Assembly (NCBI GenBank): GCA_038025085.1
Contig: CM076139.1
Span: 24,567,807 to 24,631,806, forward strand
Reading direction: 5' to 3'
DNA length: 64,000 bases
From: Tetragonia tetragonoides
Lineage: Eukaryota > Streptophyta > Magnoliopsida > Caryophyllales > Aizoaceae
The notes under the pieces: generated by a model
Database searches by the model: none
What the model was told of the DNA's origin: nothing
The model's input: the letters and a program-made list of their open reading frames with translations, nothing else
Program-made: the position numbers and the translations under genes
Shown here: positions 22,714-34,672 of the stretch, one piece after another
Numbering within the stretch: the stretch's first letter is position 1
Layout of the letters: each line of letters begins with the position of its first letter

Positions 22714-24948
22714 GTCGTGAAAAACGCGAGTATCTATAGGGGGTTGTCCTTCGTGTCCCTGTGAACAGCCTGTGCTCGAGAAGTTGAATAGAGTCGAAGT
22801 TTCCTAGTCTGCAAGTCTAGTTGAGTCTAGTCAAGTTTAATGATGTCTAGTTTGTCTTTTAAATTCATCCATAGAGTCTAGCTTACTTCTCGTGTAATGC
22901 TTTTCTTCGATTCAGTAAAGATTGCATTTTGATTCCCATTATTTTTCTTTGTCCAATTCTATGACGAACTTAAGTTGTCTATGACGGAATAAAACAAAAA
23001 TCAAAAAAAAAAAAATTCAAAAGAAAGCCTTCATTGAGGAAAAAATCAAACAAAAACTCCCTAATGATCATCCCCATAGAAGACATACAGTTGAACCGTC
23101 CATGTTAAGGACAGGAGGCATTCATTTGGCACCTCACATCAATATCCTTTACTACCCCATACATCATTAGCACTTGCAACCCTTTGAGCCTTAAACACAT
23201 AGCCTTTCATTTCTTAACCACATCATCCTTACCCGGGGAATGGGTGTGTGCGACATGAGAATAGAAGCAACCTTCTAGGCAAGGTGGACCGACCTACAAA
23301 AAGTGCCACAAAGAGAAATACCAAAAAGAAGAGAGAACTCGAAAGTTCAAGAGCAAAAACAAAAACAAAACCAAAAGAGAAAAAAAAGTCGAGAGCGATC
23401 AAAGATCCAAAAAAGTGCAAAACTTTAAGCACAACCAAACAATGGCCTTACCTAAACATAGGTCTCTTAGCCACCTTACCCAGATCACAAGCTTCTATAC
23501 CATCTAGCATACTTTGGGGAGGGGATTTACATTAGATTTATTTGAGCCTTTATCCTTTCTTTGACACCTCAACCTAGCCTGACATTACAACCTAAAAGCC
23601 CTCCAAGAGGTACGACCATTCAATTGTATAGCCCTGAACTACGTTGGCTTGATTCCACAATCTGGATACGTAGGAAACCTCAAGGAGGTTCGTCCACGAC
23701 AACCACTTTGTTACATAATCATAAGGAGTTTTTCCATTCCACCATTCCACCATTCTCATCCAAGGCTAAAAAAAAAATGAGCCCGGTAGGTTGAAACGAA
23801 AGGGTGGCCTGGGCAAAAGTTAGGGCAACCAAAAAAAAATATATATAAAACAAATTCAACATGTTGAGGCAACTTAAATTTCCGAGGATTTAGAACATTG
23901 TTTCTCATTTAAGAACTCTTTGGTCAGTCATCTAGAGTCATACTCATCGCCTTTCTCGTAGGCTTGCACATAGACTTCCCAACTGGGGGCTTTTTTAGAA
24001 TGAGTCGGTTCATTGTCCGCTACGTTCAAAGTTGTCCATTTCGTCCCCATACCTTAAGTTAGGATATTTTGTACCGCCGCATCAACACCCATAGCTCCTC
24101 GAGTAGGTCATAACCATCAAGAACCACACATCAAAACTGGGGGCTGGTTCTTCCTTGACTGCATCCAATTTTGTCCACTTCTCTCATACTTTGCCAAGAT
24201 CACCCCAGGAATGAAATTCATATCACAAAAACTTTTCCCATATGAAGACCCTCTTCAGACACTATAGGAGAGTCGTGCATGTTAGGGTACGCTGCATGGA
24301 GCTGTGAGTTAATAGAGCCTGCATACATCATATTTGCATGAATACTAGAGTCGCCTTCAAAGGCATGCATGTGTACATAATTTCTCAGTGTCTTGATTCC
24401 CTGTGTGTTTACATGTCAAATCCCCTTTGCCCCGTACATATTACTATGTCATGTCTTGTGCATTTTGTCATGGTCAGTTGGGTATGTCTATTGCATCTTT
24501 TCCTTATGTGCATATTTTCACTGCAGGTTTGAGTGTACCCGCTCTCCATCAAAATCAGCAAGCCCGGAACTCATGATCAAGCCCAGAAGTGGCGTTCTGA
24601 CTACAACCAAGAATGGAGATGACCTTCCAACAACCGCCCTGTATACCTGCAGCGTGGGCCCCACTGCTGACCCACGGCCCCTTTTTTTCATTCCAAAGTT
24701 CGTTACTTCAGCTCATTTGCGGCAAATATCAGTACAAAGTGGGCGGGACCGAAGCACTCTGGCCCACAAATTCAAATTCGACAGTTAGCCTATTTTACGG
24801 TACCAACTATTTTCAGGTCAAACTAACCCGTTTATTTTGCAGGTCCCAGATACTGAAACTTGGATCTACACTACGACAACTCTTGCGGCCCAGAGCGCCC
24901 AAAAATATTTTAAGCCCGAAAAAAAAAACTATTGGCCTTACTAAATAG
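22714..24948 (+). other. Non-coding interior of gag-only element
   Basis: About 2.2 kb without pol motifs. It holds A-rich and Lys-codon-rich stretches and two polypurine-like blocks, aactgggggct, at about 23980 and 24134. At about 23633-23681 is a conserved block gaactacgttgg..tgattcc..ggatacgtagg, which also lies downstream of integrase in the minus-strand Tat element (60685-60735). This suggests that pol was deleted from an ancestor that had this block after pol. Confidence 0.7.
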
Positions 24949-25350
24949 TATGATATTACAAATTTTTGGGGGTCAGTCCCTCTACGATGTTACAAATTTT
25001 TTTGGGGTCAGACCCTCTACGATGTTACAAATTTTTGCGGTCAGTCGCTCTACGGTGTTACAAATTTTCGGGGTCAGTCCCTCTCCGATGTAGCGAATTT
25101 TTGGGTCAGTCCCTCTGCGAGGTTACAAATTTTTGGGGTCAGTCCCTCTGCGAGGTTACAAATTTTCGGGGTCAGTCCATGACCGCTTAAGCTATTGCTG
25201 TTAAACTGTCCCTTCTACGAGATTACTTATTTTTGTGTCAGTCAATGATTGCTTAAACTGTTGCAGTTATACTGTCCATTATTTTATATGTTTCAGTCAA
25301 TAATTGCTTAAGCTGTTGCATTTAAACTGTTCATATGTCCTAACCACCTC
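24949..25350 (+). repeat. Tandem repeat, about 33-bp units
   Basis: About seven units of the pattern gttacaaatttttggggtcag followed by tccctctacgat at 24949-25175, then two or three longer diverged units containing gcttaagctgttgc to about 25330. The 33-bp length makes a repetitive reading frame, which I treat as an artefact. Such arrays before the polypurine tract are common in Tat/Ogre elements. Confidence 0.85.
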
Positions 25351-25746
25351 ATGGCCGATTATTTTTAATCGCGCTGTCTCGTTGACTTTTTTTGTTTCCT
25401 ATACAGGGACGGAATCTCGACATCTGACGAGCGGTGTTTAGTCACTGTTTGTCGAAGCACTCCGCGTTGATCATTCTCAAAGTATTACTAACTTTTTCAT
25501 TCACTCTGTATACATGTCCCCAGCAGACGTTTAGACCATCTACGAGTGGTGTTCTATCCTGCTACTATAACCTTTATTTTCTCTTGTGTTCACAGAGATG
25601 AAATCTTAGCACACTACGAGCGTGTCCCAACTCAGGTTTGTCTTCATATGCATGCATATTGTACACTCTCATACACCACGTGCACATCAGCATCCTGCAT
25701 GTCGCCTTCGAAATACTTTGATCTTCGCCTTTACACAAGCTCGATC

Positions 25747-25760
25747 AAAGTGGGGGCTTC
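25747..25760 (+). promoter_or_regulatory. Polypurine tract of gag-only element
   Basis: The sequence aaagtgggggcttc lies directly before the 3' LTR start tgtagacgcc. It matches, in reverse, the tract at 54507-54520. Confidence 0.85.
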
Positions 25761-27086
25761 TGTAGACGCCAAAAAAGCGTCTTCAGATTTCTCCGCAAAA
25801 GCCCGATGATGAAAAGAGTAATTTATAAACTTGAACTGCTATTTTTGATTTAATAGTTAAGATACGGTCTCAGGTTTTTCCTCCTAACACTCCTTCATGC
25901 CATTCCATTCAGAAGCCCCGTTTAAGAGCTTTCCAACGACGCGTCTCACGCCTTTTTTCGACTCCTGGTCGCCAAGTTGCGATTTAGGAGTAGAACCGTC
26001 TTTTACCGTCCAAGACTAAAACGGTATTTTTATATTTTTTGGAATACAAAAATTCCTCTGGAAAATAAAAGTAGACTGGATGTCGTCATTATGACGACAT
26101 CCAGCTAGCTGCTGAGAGCCGTTAGCGGCCCTAGGATAAGTCCCAGGGTCGCTAGCGGCGGTGACCAGTTTCCCAGCGCCACTAGCGGCGCTGACCAATT
26201 TTCCAGGGCCGCTAGCGGCGCTGACCCCTGCTTCGGGCCTGACTCATTTTTCAAGCCCATCTCGTTTTCAGCTCACATTCTGCCTTCAAACCCTACCTCC
26301 CCAAGCCTATATAAACAACCCTTCACCCTCAGTTCAAAACACACAGTCTACAGTTAACAACCTCTATTCTCGGGAGTAATGACACCGAGCTTCCCCCTCT
26401 TTCTTTCAAATTTGAGATCTATTTTTACTATTCTTGTCAAATATAGCCTACAGTTCAGGTACAAATTCTTGAAGGCTCAAATTAAATTAATTGCCTAATT
26501 GTTTATTTTGTAGTAGACATAATGTAGATATCATGCTAGAATAACGTTTTTATCACTTCCTAAATATTGTCTGTATCAGTCGTTGTAATGCTCAACTTGT
26601 CAAACCGAATGCATGTCTAAATAAGGGTTAATAATAAATGTTGTGATGCTTGTGATGAACCAATTAATAGTCTAAGACTAGGTTGTTAATCCGGTTTTGC
26701 ATGGGACTTATTTCTTTAAATTTTTAAGCAAACTTGAGTTAGTAGAGGCCGTCATAATACGGGTGAGTTGGGTGCCTAACACCTTCCCACCTCGTACCTT
26801 TGCCCCCGAACCCTTTATTCTTGGGTACTCATATGTTCTATATGAGCGGGAGTCTTTCTAAAAACATGATTAGTTCATTTATCTCGCTATCGGGTTGTCC
26901 CGTCCGATTGTCCCTTAGATAAAACGCCAATAGCAGATTTGTGACCTCTTTCATGGTTTTTATTCAATTCAAGTCTTTAAAAAAGCTCTTCTAACTCGAT
27001 GGTCCCTTCAACTTATCTAAAGCCCCCAACTTAAAAATTTTCTATAAGGGCGCACTCCGTGGCCGTAGAAATCCCGGGTCCTTACA
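25761..27086 (+). repeat. 3' LTR of gag-only Tat-like element
   Basis: 1326 bp, closely similar to 19085-20355. The palindrome is at about 26076-26104, and the TATA box tatataaa at 26308-26315. It has one extra unit of the GC-rich repeat (ccagggccgctagcggcgc) at about 26190-26225 and about 25 extra bases near 26960, which together explain the longer length. Confidence 0.92.
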
Positions 27087-27593
27087 AAGATTGCAAGAAA
27101 TCGTACGCTGATAGAGGTCATAGACCTGAAGAGTTTGAGGTGGGAAGCAAGGTACTTTTACGAGTATCTCCCACCAAAGGTGTTATGCGTTTTGGTCGTA
27201 AGGGGAAGTTAAGTCCTCGTTACATTGGACCTTACGAGATCCTGGAAAGGAATGGTGAGGTTGCGTATCGACTAGCTTTACCTGTGGAATTTGCGAAAGT
27301 CCATAGTGTGTTTCATGTCTCCCAGTTGAAGCGATACATACAAGATCCAACTCATGTCGCAACCTGAAGAAATCGATCTCGACGAAAGTCTGACTTATGA
27401 AGATCGTCCTATCAAGATAGTGGATCGCAAAGAGTGCTCAACTCGAACAAAGACTATTCCGATTGTCAAAGTCGTTTGGTCTTGACAAGGTCAAAAGGAA
27501 GCGACATGGGAAGCAGAATCCATGATGCGCGAGAAGTATCCAGACCTCTTCCTAGAAGGTACTAGTCCCACTTCAGTTTCGGGATGAAACACC
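27087..27593 (+). pseudogene. pol: Integrase C-terminus and chromodomain, element 1 (resumed)
   Basis: It starts with the TSD copy aagat (27087-27091) and continues the integrase: KSYADRGHRPEEFEVGSKVL, GRKGKLSPRYIGPYEIL and HSVFHVSQLKRYI. A short deletion near 27355 shifts the frame; the chromodomain follows (YEDRPIKIVDRK, TIPIVKVVWS) with a TGA where element 2 has Arg, then MREKYPDLF. Confidence 0.9.
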
Positions 27594-27827
27594 TTTTAAG
27601 GAGGGTAGAATGTCACGCCTCAAAATTTCGTCTTTTGCGTGTTTTATTTATCGCTTTGCACGAAATGCATGTTCAAGCATTAAATGTTTCATTGCTAATC
27701 AATTTAGAATCACGATCGTACGTGCTCATCTTGCATGTGTTAGAGTCCTAGATATTGTTTTGTTTTGGGAAGTGATTACTTCATGTTCTCAAGTTTCGGG
27801 ACGAAACTTCTTTTAAGAAGGGTAGAA
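27594..27827 (+). promoter_or_regulatory. Duplicated polypurine tracts, element 1
   Basis: Tract 1 (ttttaaggagggtagaa) is at 27594-27610 and is followed by tgtcacgcctc. Tract 2 (ttttaagaagggtagaa) is at 27811-27827 and is followed by the real LTR start tgtgatacccc. Both are preceded by a gacgaaac-like block. Confidence 0.85.
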
Positions 27828-30570
27828 TGTGATACCCCAATATTTTCTATAGTTATTATATTGATTTATAAATGATTTATAAATAGTTTCCGAAATTAAA
27901 TCATATGTTCATTCAAGGATTCGATTTATTCAATGAAAACCATAATAATATTAAGGAAAATTCCACATGGTACCCCTCTACTTTTGGCTTTTCCACATGG
28001 TACCCAAAACAAAAAATAAAGTAACGGAAAATCAAGGGCACTTTGGTCATATAAAAGAAGCTGAAAACAAAAAAAAACGTCAAACCCATAAACATAAAGT
28101 CACGTCATACCTTAACGGGACAAACTAACGGAAAATGACTAAAAAGGACACGGACTGGAAACGGATAAAAACAGAAGGGTACCATGCGGATTTGGAAAAA
28201 TATTTTTGGTAACACATGGAAAAGCCAAAAGTAGAGGGGTACCATGTGCAGTTTCCCTAATATTAATTATTATTATGGGACTTTCATAAATTATATTTAC
28301 CGAATTTGGGGAGTTTAGTTACAATGTTTTATATATGAAATAAGAATTATTCATATTATTTTAATTTCTTTTAATTAGCTATGTAAATCAGAAAATTATT
28401 AAATAAATTCCTAAACCTACTAATAATTGACTTGGGTTGACTGAGGCCTACATAAAGAAAAAGATGAGGCAAGTAATCCGTTTTCACAACTAATCAAACC
28501 CTCACAAATTTTCTCTCTCCTCCTCCACTAGCAAAACTCATGGCTCTCCTCTCTCTCTCTCCTCTCCACCGAGCCTCCTCCGCTAACCCTCACCGACGAC
28601 CCCTTGCGTTGCCGAAAATAGCCATAACCACCGATGGTAAGGTCTTCTCTTCTCCCTCTCTCTTCTGTTCTCGTTTTCTCTCTTTCTCATCGCGACCTCT
28701 CTCTCTCTTTTGGCTCGCTGGCGCGTGACCACGAGCCACCACCACACCCTCAGGCCGCTGCCTGAGTGGTTGTCGGCAGGTGGCCGGTGTCGCCTTCCCC
28801 TTCCCCTTGCTCTCTCTTTCTTTCCCGCTCTATCTCTATCTCCCTCTCTCGTTTCTCTCTTGTTCGCTCTTTCTCTCAACTTGCCTCGCCGGCACTCCGG
28901 CGACCACCACCACCGGCCATGGTGGTCAATTGGTGGTGGTGATGGTGATGGGTCTGGTCATGGGCCCCCATGCATGGGTACCCGTGACCTAGACCTAGTT
29001 GTGAAGTTAGGGTTTTGTATTTGTATTTTCGTAATTATTATTTCGGTTTTCAGTAATTTTTGATTTAATATTTTTATTTCTCTGCACTCATTTGGAATAA
29101 AAATTTGGATTTTCAAAAGCCTAGATTGGTTGAAATATATCAAGAAATTTAACAAAAATATCACATTAATATTTCACTACTGTTTGGATTTTCGTATTTA
29201 ATAAACTCAGTTTCCGTAATTGTTTTTAATTAGGGCTTAACGAGCAAGCTTTATTACCTTTGTACCTGGAGCTTACGTACTGTTTGGAAGCGTTTTAGTG
29301 GTAAGTGCTCATGCCTACCTTCTTCCAAAGCCTCATCAAAACTATTTTGATGTGTTATGTGCTAATTGGGAATCTGTTGTGAATTTAATATGTGAAGCAT
29401 GATTAAATTATATCGTCGTTGTTGTGAAGTTATTAAGCATGATTCACTGCTATAAATATCGTTTATAATTAGCATGTCCATATTATCATGTTTTGAGAAT
29501 TAATTAGTCCATATGATGATTATTGGACAATTGTTGAATGGTGAATTACTAGTATTATTATGCTACTTAATCCTTGCTAATTGATATGGGTATTATTGAC
29601 TGCTAGTGAGTACCTATATATTATCGTCGAATGTGTTTGGATGAATTTTGATTTTTGGATATCATATTACCCTGCCGAAGTGCTGCCGGAATTGTGCTAG
29701 ACATTCCATGTCATCTTTGTTGAATTATCTTCGTTGAATTAAAGCATGTTTAACTCTCATCATATTGAATTATCATTATCGTCGTTATTTACTATTCATT
29801 GTCAAGAGCATGAAATGAACTAGTAAGTCGTGGTCTCGTAGTACCACTATGTCAACCAATGCAAATTATGTGAAATGAATTAAATGAGAGTAAGACTCCT
29901 AATGGATCACTAGGAGTAGTCGAGCAATCGGGATAACACCTAATAGTGTAGTTCAAGGGATGCGTGATTCCCATGTTACTTATGAACACTTCATAGTGTG
30001 TCTGGACTGGATCATTCCACATTTAATAAGTCCTCAAGACTCGTTTGGTATACTAGAGGTAGTGTGCACACTAGAGTCATTAAGTCCATGGCGTGATTGT
30101 ATCTTTCGATAAACAGTATGGGTAATCGTTGTTCTATTCGCTCTCTTACATCTCTCTAATCAAGACGGATTGTCTATGTCGTATTCTGTATGATCACTAT
30201 ACAAGAATTGCATGTAAAAGAATGTCGTTATGCGTATGCTTGATTATATGCTTATGTGCGTATGTAAATGAATTTCAACGATTCTTCTAAAACCTTAGGT
30301 AAGATCTGCGAAATGTTTTTACTGGGTACGGATGGTGTCTATTCAGTTTATCTGATTTTTGTTTCTCTTTTGTTTCTTTTCTTTTCTTCTGTATTTTGTT
30401 TCCGTCACGGAAACCAAAGTGCAGGTTTAGTTGAGTGAGGACGTACAACTGGGAAGATAGTAGAGTTGGCGTCGGTTTTTAGAACTCTTTCTACTCAATT
30501 TAGATCCTTGGGATTTTATTGGTTTTAGCCCTTGAAGACAAGTTGTAATAAATTGGTTTAATTATTTTTA
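27828..30570 (+). repeat. 3' LTR of element 1, truncated, with MITE
   Basis: It starts tgtgataccccaatattttc. The MITE lies at 27954-28258 in U3. The TATA box is degenerate (tacataaa, 28449-28456). A CT-rich R-U5 follows, with a good 5' splice-site match (gatggtaagg) near 28634 that recurs in LTRs B and C. The LTR stops after 'ggtttaattattttta', about 200 bp short of the 3' end seen at 1060-1267, and runs into sequence X at the same point as at 49413. Confidence 0.9.
27954..28258. mobile_element. MITE in LTR of element 1
   Basis: 305 bp with terminal inverted repeats of about 52 bp: starts aggaaaattccacatggtac and ends with the inverse of agggaaattgcacatggtac. The flanking repeat aatatta (27947-27953 and 28259-28265) is a 7-bp apparent target duplication, judged against the empty site in element 2 LTRs. 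No ORF. The superfamily is not clear; 7 bp fits no superfamily cleanly. Confidence 0.85.
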
Positions 30571-31139
30571 AATATCAATTGATGTTACTTGGAATTTTTG
30601 TTATGCTACCTACTTGCATCTCATTTTTAGAAAACCCTCAAAAAAATCTCATTTTTAAAATAATCAAAACAACTAATATTCTTTATTTCAAGAAGTATCT
30701 TCGGATATATTAATAAGAAATTATCGAAAATAATTTGTTTTTTTTTTATTCTTTGTTGTTTTAGTATTTTGAATTAAACAATGAACTTTTGTTGATTGAC
30801 AACTTGTAACTTGTTTATCTTTAGAAGTAATGAAAGCTATTTTTATTACAAAAAAAAAACACAATGAACTTTCATTAATTTGTAAGTTTTGTTTCCTTAG
30901 AATATTATTCGTCAAATGAATGTCAAATTGTCAAGCATATAATTACTTCTTTTGAAAATATTTAATTTCTCATAAAAATGTTAAAATAAGTAATGCAAAG
31001 GATATCGCAATTTCTTGTTAAAGAAAAACTAAACCTAAAAAACAATTATTTCAACATTCTATTGGGAAAACATGACAATACGTCATTAAACTTGGTTCTA
31101 TAACCTTTATTACAAATGCTGAAAATCCATAATATAAAA
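30571..31139 (+). repeat. Sequence X, copy 1 (unknown, duplicated)
   Basis: AT-rich sequence beginning aatatcaattgatgttac and ending ccataatataaaa. It recurs at 49414-49999 after an LTR truncated at the same base. It is not part of complete chromovirus LTRs. I see no ORF or TE motif; it may be old flanking DNA. It ends abruptly where protease sequence begins. Confidence 0.75.
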
Positions 31140-32400
31140 GATGCCTGATGGGTCGAGTGTTAATTGTAAAGCGTTGTATGAAAAGTGTCCGATTAGGATA
31201 GCTGGTTTCGATTTTCCTGCGGATTTGATTCAGATGGATTTGAAGGAATTCGATGTTATTTTGGGAATGGATTGGTTAGCCAAGTATAGGGCTAAGATAG
31301 AGCGCTTTGAGCAACGTGTATCGTTGCATGGACCGAATGGTAGAAGGATTACATACAAGGGAGTCGTGGTTAAGCCAAAGTTGAAGGTAGTGGAGACCAT
31401 GAAAGTAATGGAGTGTATGACTAAAGGTGAAGCGATATACCTATGTCATGTAGTGGATACAAGTCGAGAAGCCAAAGTTTCGCAACCTATTCCACTTGTT
31501 TCGGAATACGCTGACGTCTTTCCAGACGAAATTCCCGGAATGCCTCCACAATGCATTGTTGACTTTACGATCGACTTAGCTTCAGGTTCTGCTCCGATCT
31601 CGAAAGCTCCTTATCGTATGGCTGCTGCAAAGATGAAAGAACTGAAAACGCAACTCGAGGAACTACTGGAGAAGTGATACATACGTCTGAGTGTATCGCC
31701 TTGGGGTGCTCCTGTTCTGTTTGTGCATAAGAAGGATGGTAGTATGAGGTTGTGTATAGACTACCGTGAGTTGAACAAGATTACAATCAAGAATCGATAT
31801 CCACTGCCTAGGATTGACGATTTGTTCGACCAACTCTGTGGAGCGACTCTTTTCTCGAAGATGGACTTACGTTCAGGATACCATCAACTGAGGATTTCCG
31901 AGCCTGACATTGCAAAGATTGCGTTTAGGACGAGTTATGGACACTACGAGTTCACTGTGATGCCTTTGGATTTGACGAACGCAGTTGCAAAGTTTATGGA
32001 TTTGATGAACCGTACGTTCCAGCCTTATCTCGATCAGTTCGTAGTTGTCTTTATTGACGATATTTTGGTCTACTCGAAGAACGCTGCTGGGCACAAGCAA
32101 CACTTGCGAACCATTTTGGAGATTTTGCGACGACATCAACTGTACGCCAAGTTGTCGAAGTGCGAGTTTTGGCTAGAAACCATTTCTTTCTTAGGACACG
32201 TGGTGTCTAAGAATGGAGTTGCTGTTGACCCAGAAAAGATTAGAGCAGTGATGGACTTGTCCGCACCGAAGAGCGTGACTGAGGTTAGAAGTTTTCTTGG
32301 GTTCGCTGGTTACTATCGTAGGTTTGTGGAAGGATTTTCAAAGATAGCGCAGCCTTTGAGAAACTTGATGAAGAAGACGACGAAGTTCGTGTGGTCTTAA
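31140..32400 (+). pseudogene. pol: Protease (3' part) and reverse transcriptase, unit B
   Basis: It starts inside protease, after the active site, at ATG-GGT-like gatgcctgatggg; there is no gag or 5' LTR. ILGMDWLAKY is kept. A TGA at about 31675 separates the RT start. RT motifs [32 protein letters not shown] and FIDD are present, and [12 protein letters not shown] follows. A TAA at 32398-32400 (Glu in element 1) ends the frame; the same stop is in unit C1. Confidence 0.9.
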
Positions 32401-32962
32401 AAGTGTGAAGCTTCTTTTCAAGAGTTGAAGAAGCGTTTTACGAGCGCACCGATTTTGAGTTTGCCATCGAGAACTGAAGGATATGAGGTCTATAGTGACG
32501 CGTCTAAGTATGGCTTAGGTTGTGTGTTGATGCAACATGGTAAGATAGTGTCCTATGCGTCAAGACAACTGAAGAAACACGAGGCTAACTGCCCTACTTA
32601 CGACTTAGAGCTCGCTGCTATCGTAGTTGCGTTGAAAATTTTGGCCACACTATCTCTATGGTTCTGTTGTCAAGATGTTCACGGACCAAAAAAGTCTCAA
32701 GTACATTTTCACACAAAAGGAGTTGAATATGTGACAAAGAAGATGACTAGAGTTGTTGACGGAGTAGGACATCAACATTCAGTATCACGAAGGGAAAGCT
32801 AACGTGGTAGCTGACGCTTTGAGTAGAAAGACTCGTCATACGTTGAACACTGCTTTAGTACTTCCAAAGGAGATTATTCGCGACTTACAGAGTCTAGACG
32901 TGGAGATTGTGCTGAAAGGTGACGTTCAATGTACCTTAGAGCATATGTAAGTTCGACCAACG
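32401..32962 (+). pseudogene. pol: RNase H and linker, unit B
   Basis: [24 protein letters not shown] and YDLELAA are followed by a +1 shift in a 'attttgg' run, also present in C1. TGA (near 32744) and TAG (near 32765) then occur at the same codons as in element 1. DALSRK and the linker follow, with a TAA in the linker near 32948. Confidence 0.88.
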
Positions 32963-34425
32963 TTGCTCAACGAGATCAAGGGTAAAAAGAATTCAGATGA
33001 GGATCTACAACGGATTCTACGCCACAAGGACGAGGGTAGATCCAAGGACTTTTCTACTGGTCAAGATGGTGTCTTGAAATTTCGTGACCGTGTTTGTGTG
33101 CGGAATGACCCGGATATCAAGAGTCAGATTCTGGGTGAAGCTTACAATACTCCTTGTTTTGTGCATCCTGGTGGACACAAGCTTTACAAATATCTTTGCC
33201 AAATAAATCTTGGTAGAAAGGTATGAAACAAGATGTCTTGAGTTCGTGGCTAGATGTCTAACGTGTCAGAAGGTCATGATTGAACACAAGAGACCTGGTG
33301 GAATGATTCAATCGCTTGATGTTCCTACTTGGAAATGGAATTCAGTTTCTATGAATTTTGTCATGGGTTTACCTTTGACACAGAAGAAGAACAACGTCAT
33401 TTGGGTCCTTGTAGATCGTTTGACAAAAGTTGCGAGATTTATCCCAATGAATGACACTTGAGAAATGGAGAAGCTAGCGGATGCTTACGTCAAGGAAGTC
33501 ATGAGACTTCATGGTGTTCTAAAAGATATCGTTTCAGATAGAGAGAGTCGAGATTTCTATCACACTTTTTGACAGAAATTGCAAGAAGCTTTTGGAAGCA
33601 AGTTGAAGTTCAGTACTGCTTTTCATCCTGCGACTGATGGTCAGGCGGAAAGGACGATCCAGACTTTGGAGGATATGCTACGAGCGTGCGCTCTAGAGTA
33701 TCAAGGCTCGTGGGATACACACATTCCGTTGATCGAGTTTTTTTACAACAATAGCTATCACTCAAGCATTGATTGAGCACCATATGATGAATTGTATAGT
33801 AGGAAGTGTAGATCGCCCGTTTGCTGGAACGATATTAACGAAACTGCAGTTTTGGGTCCACAAATGATCAAGAAGACCGTCGATGTGGTTAAGGTGATCC
33901 AAGCGAAGATGCGTAGTGCACAAGATCGCCAGAAATCGTGCACTGATAAAGGTCGTAGACCTGAAGAGTTTGAGGTGGGAAGCAAGGTACTTTTATGAGT
34001 ATCTCCCACCAAAGGTGTTATGCGTTTTGGTCGTAAGGGGAAGTTAAGTCCTTGTTACATTTGACCTTACGAGATCCTGGAAAGGATTGGTGAGGTTGCT
34101 TATCTACTAGCTTTACTTGTGGAACTTGCGAAAGTCCATTGTGTTTTTCACGTCTCCTAGTTGAAGCGATACATACATGATCCAACTCATGTCCTTCAAC
34201 CTAAAGAAATCGATCTCGACGAAAGACTTCTGAAGAGCGTCCTATCAAGATAGTGGATCGCAAAGAGTGCTCAACTCCAACAAAGACTATTCCGATTGTC
34301 TAAGTCGTTTGGTCTCGACAAGGTCAAGAGGAAGCGACAGGGGAAGCAGAATCCATTATGCACGAGAAGTATCCAGACCTCTTCCTAGAAGGTACTAGTC
34401 CCACTTGAGTTTGGAGACGAAACTC
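32963..34425 (+). pseudogene. pol: Integrase and chromodomain, unit B
   Basis: The linker and zinc finger (HPGGHKLYKY, then CLTCQK) are followed by a core with the first catalytic Asp changed to Asn (SVSMNFVMG). A TGA is near 33462. A two-base insertion near 33545 scrambles the second Asp region. [12 protein letters not shown] keeps the Glu. The C-terminal domain has a TGA near 33996, and the chromodomain is frameshifted with short deletions near 34225. Confidence 0.88.
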
Positions 34426-34672
34426 CTTTTTAAGGAGGGTAGAATGTCACGCCTCGAAATTTTGTCTTTTGCGTGTTTTGTTTATCGCTTTGCACGAATT
34501 GCATGTTCAAGCATTGCATGTTGCATTGCTAATCAACTTAGAATCACGATCGTACGTGCTTATTTTGCATGTGTTAAGAGTCCTAGAAATTGTTTTATAC
34601 CTTCGTATGGGTAAACTCGTTTTGTTTTGGGAAGTGATTACTTCATGTTCTCTTCTTTTAAGTAGGGTAGAA
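34426..34672 (+). promoter_or_regulatory. Duplicated polypurine tracts, unit B
   Basis: Tract 1 is tttttaaggagggtagaa at 34426-34443, followed by tgtcacgcctc. Tract 2 is ttttaagtagggtagaa at 34656-34672, next to the LTR. The cgggacgaaac block before tract 2 is deleted here. Confidence 0.82.

Larger units (their letters stand above)
19085..27086 (+). mobile_element. Non-autonomous Tat-like LTR element with gag only
   Basis: An 8.0-kb element with two LTRs, TGGCGACT-type primer site, polypurine tract and exact 5-bp TSD. Its only recognisable gene is gag. No protease, RT, RNase H or integrase motif is found in the 5.4-kb interior. This fits the class described as terminal-repeat retrotransposons with a GAG domain. 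LTR ends (tgtagacgcc...) and primer site match the minus-strand Tat element on the right of the window, so it probably derives from, and was mobilised by, such an element. Confidence 0.9.

Noticed and set aside
24966..25190. 74-codon frame with repeated QSLCEVTNF
   Set aside because: The repeat unit is 33 bp, so any frame stays open; the unit is a non-coding tandem repeat and no start context or homology supports a protein.
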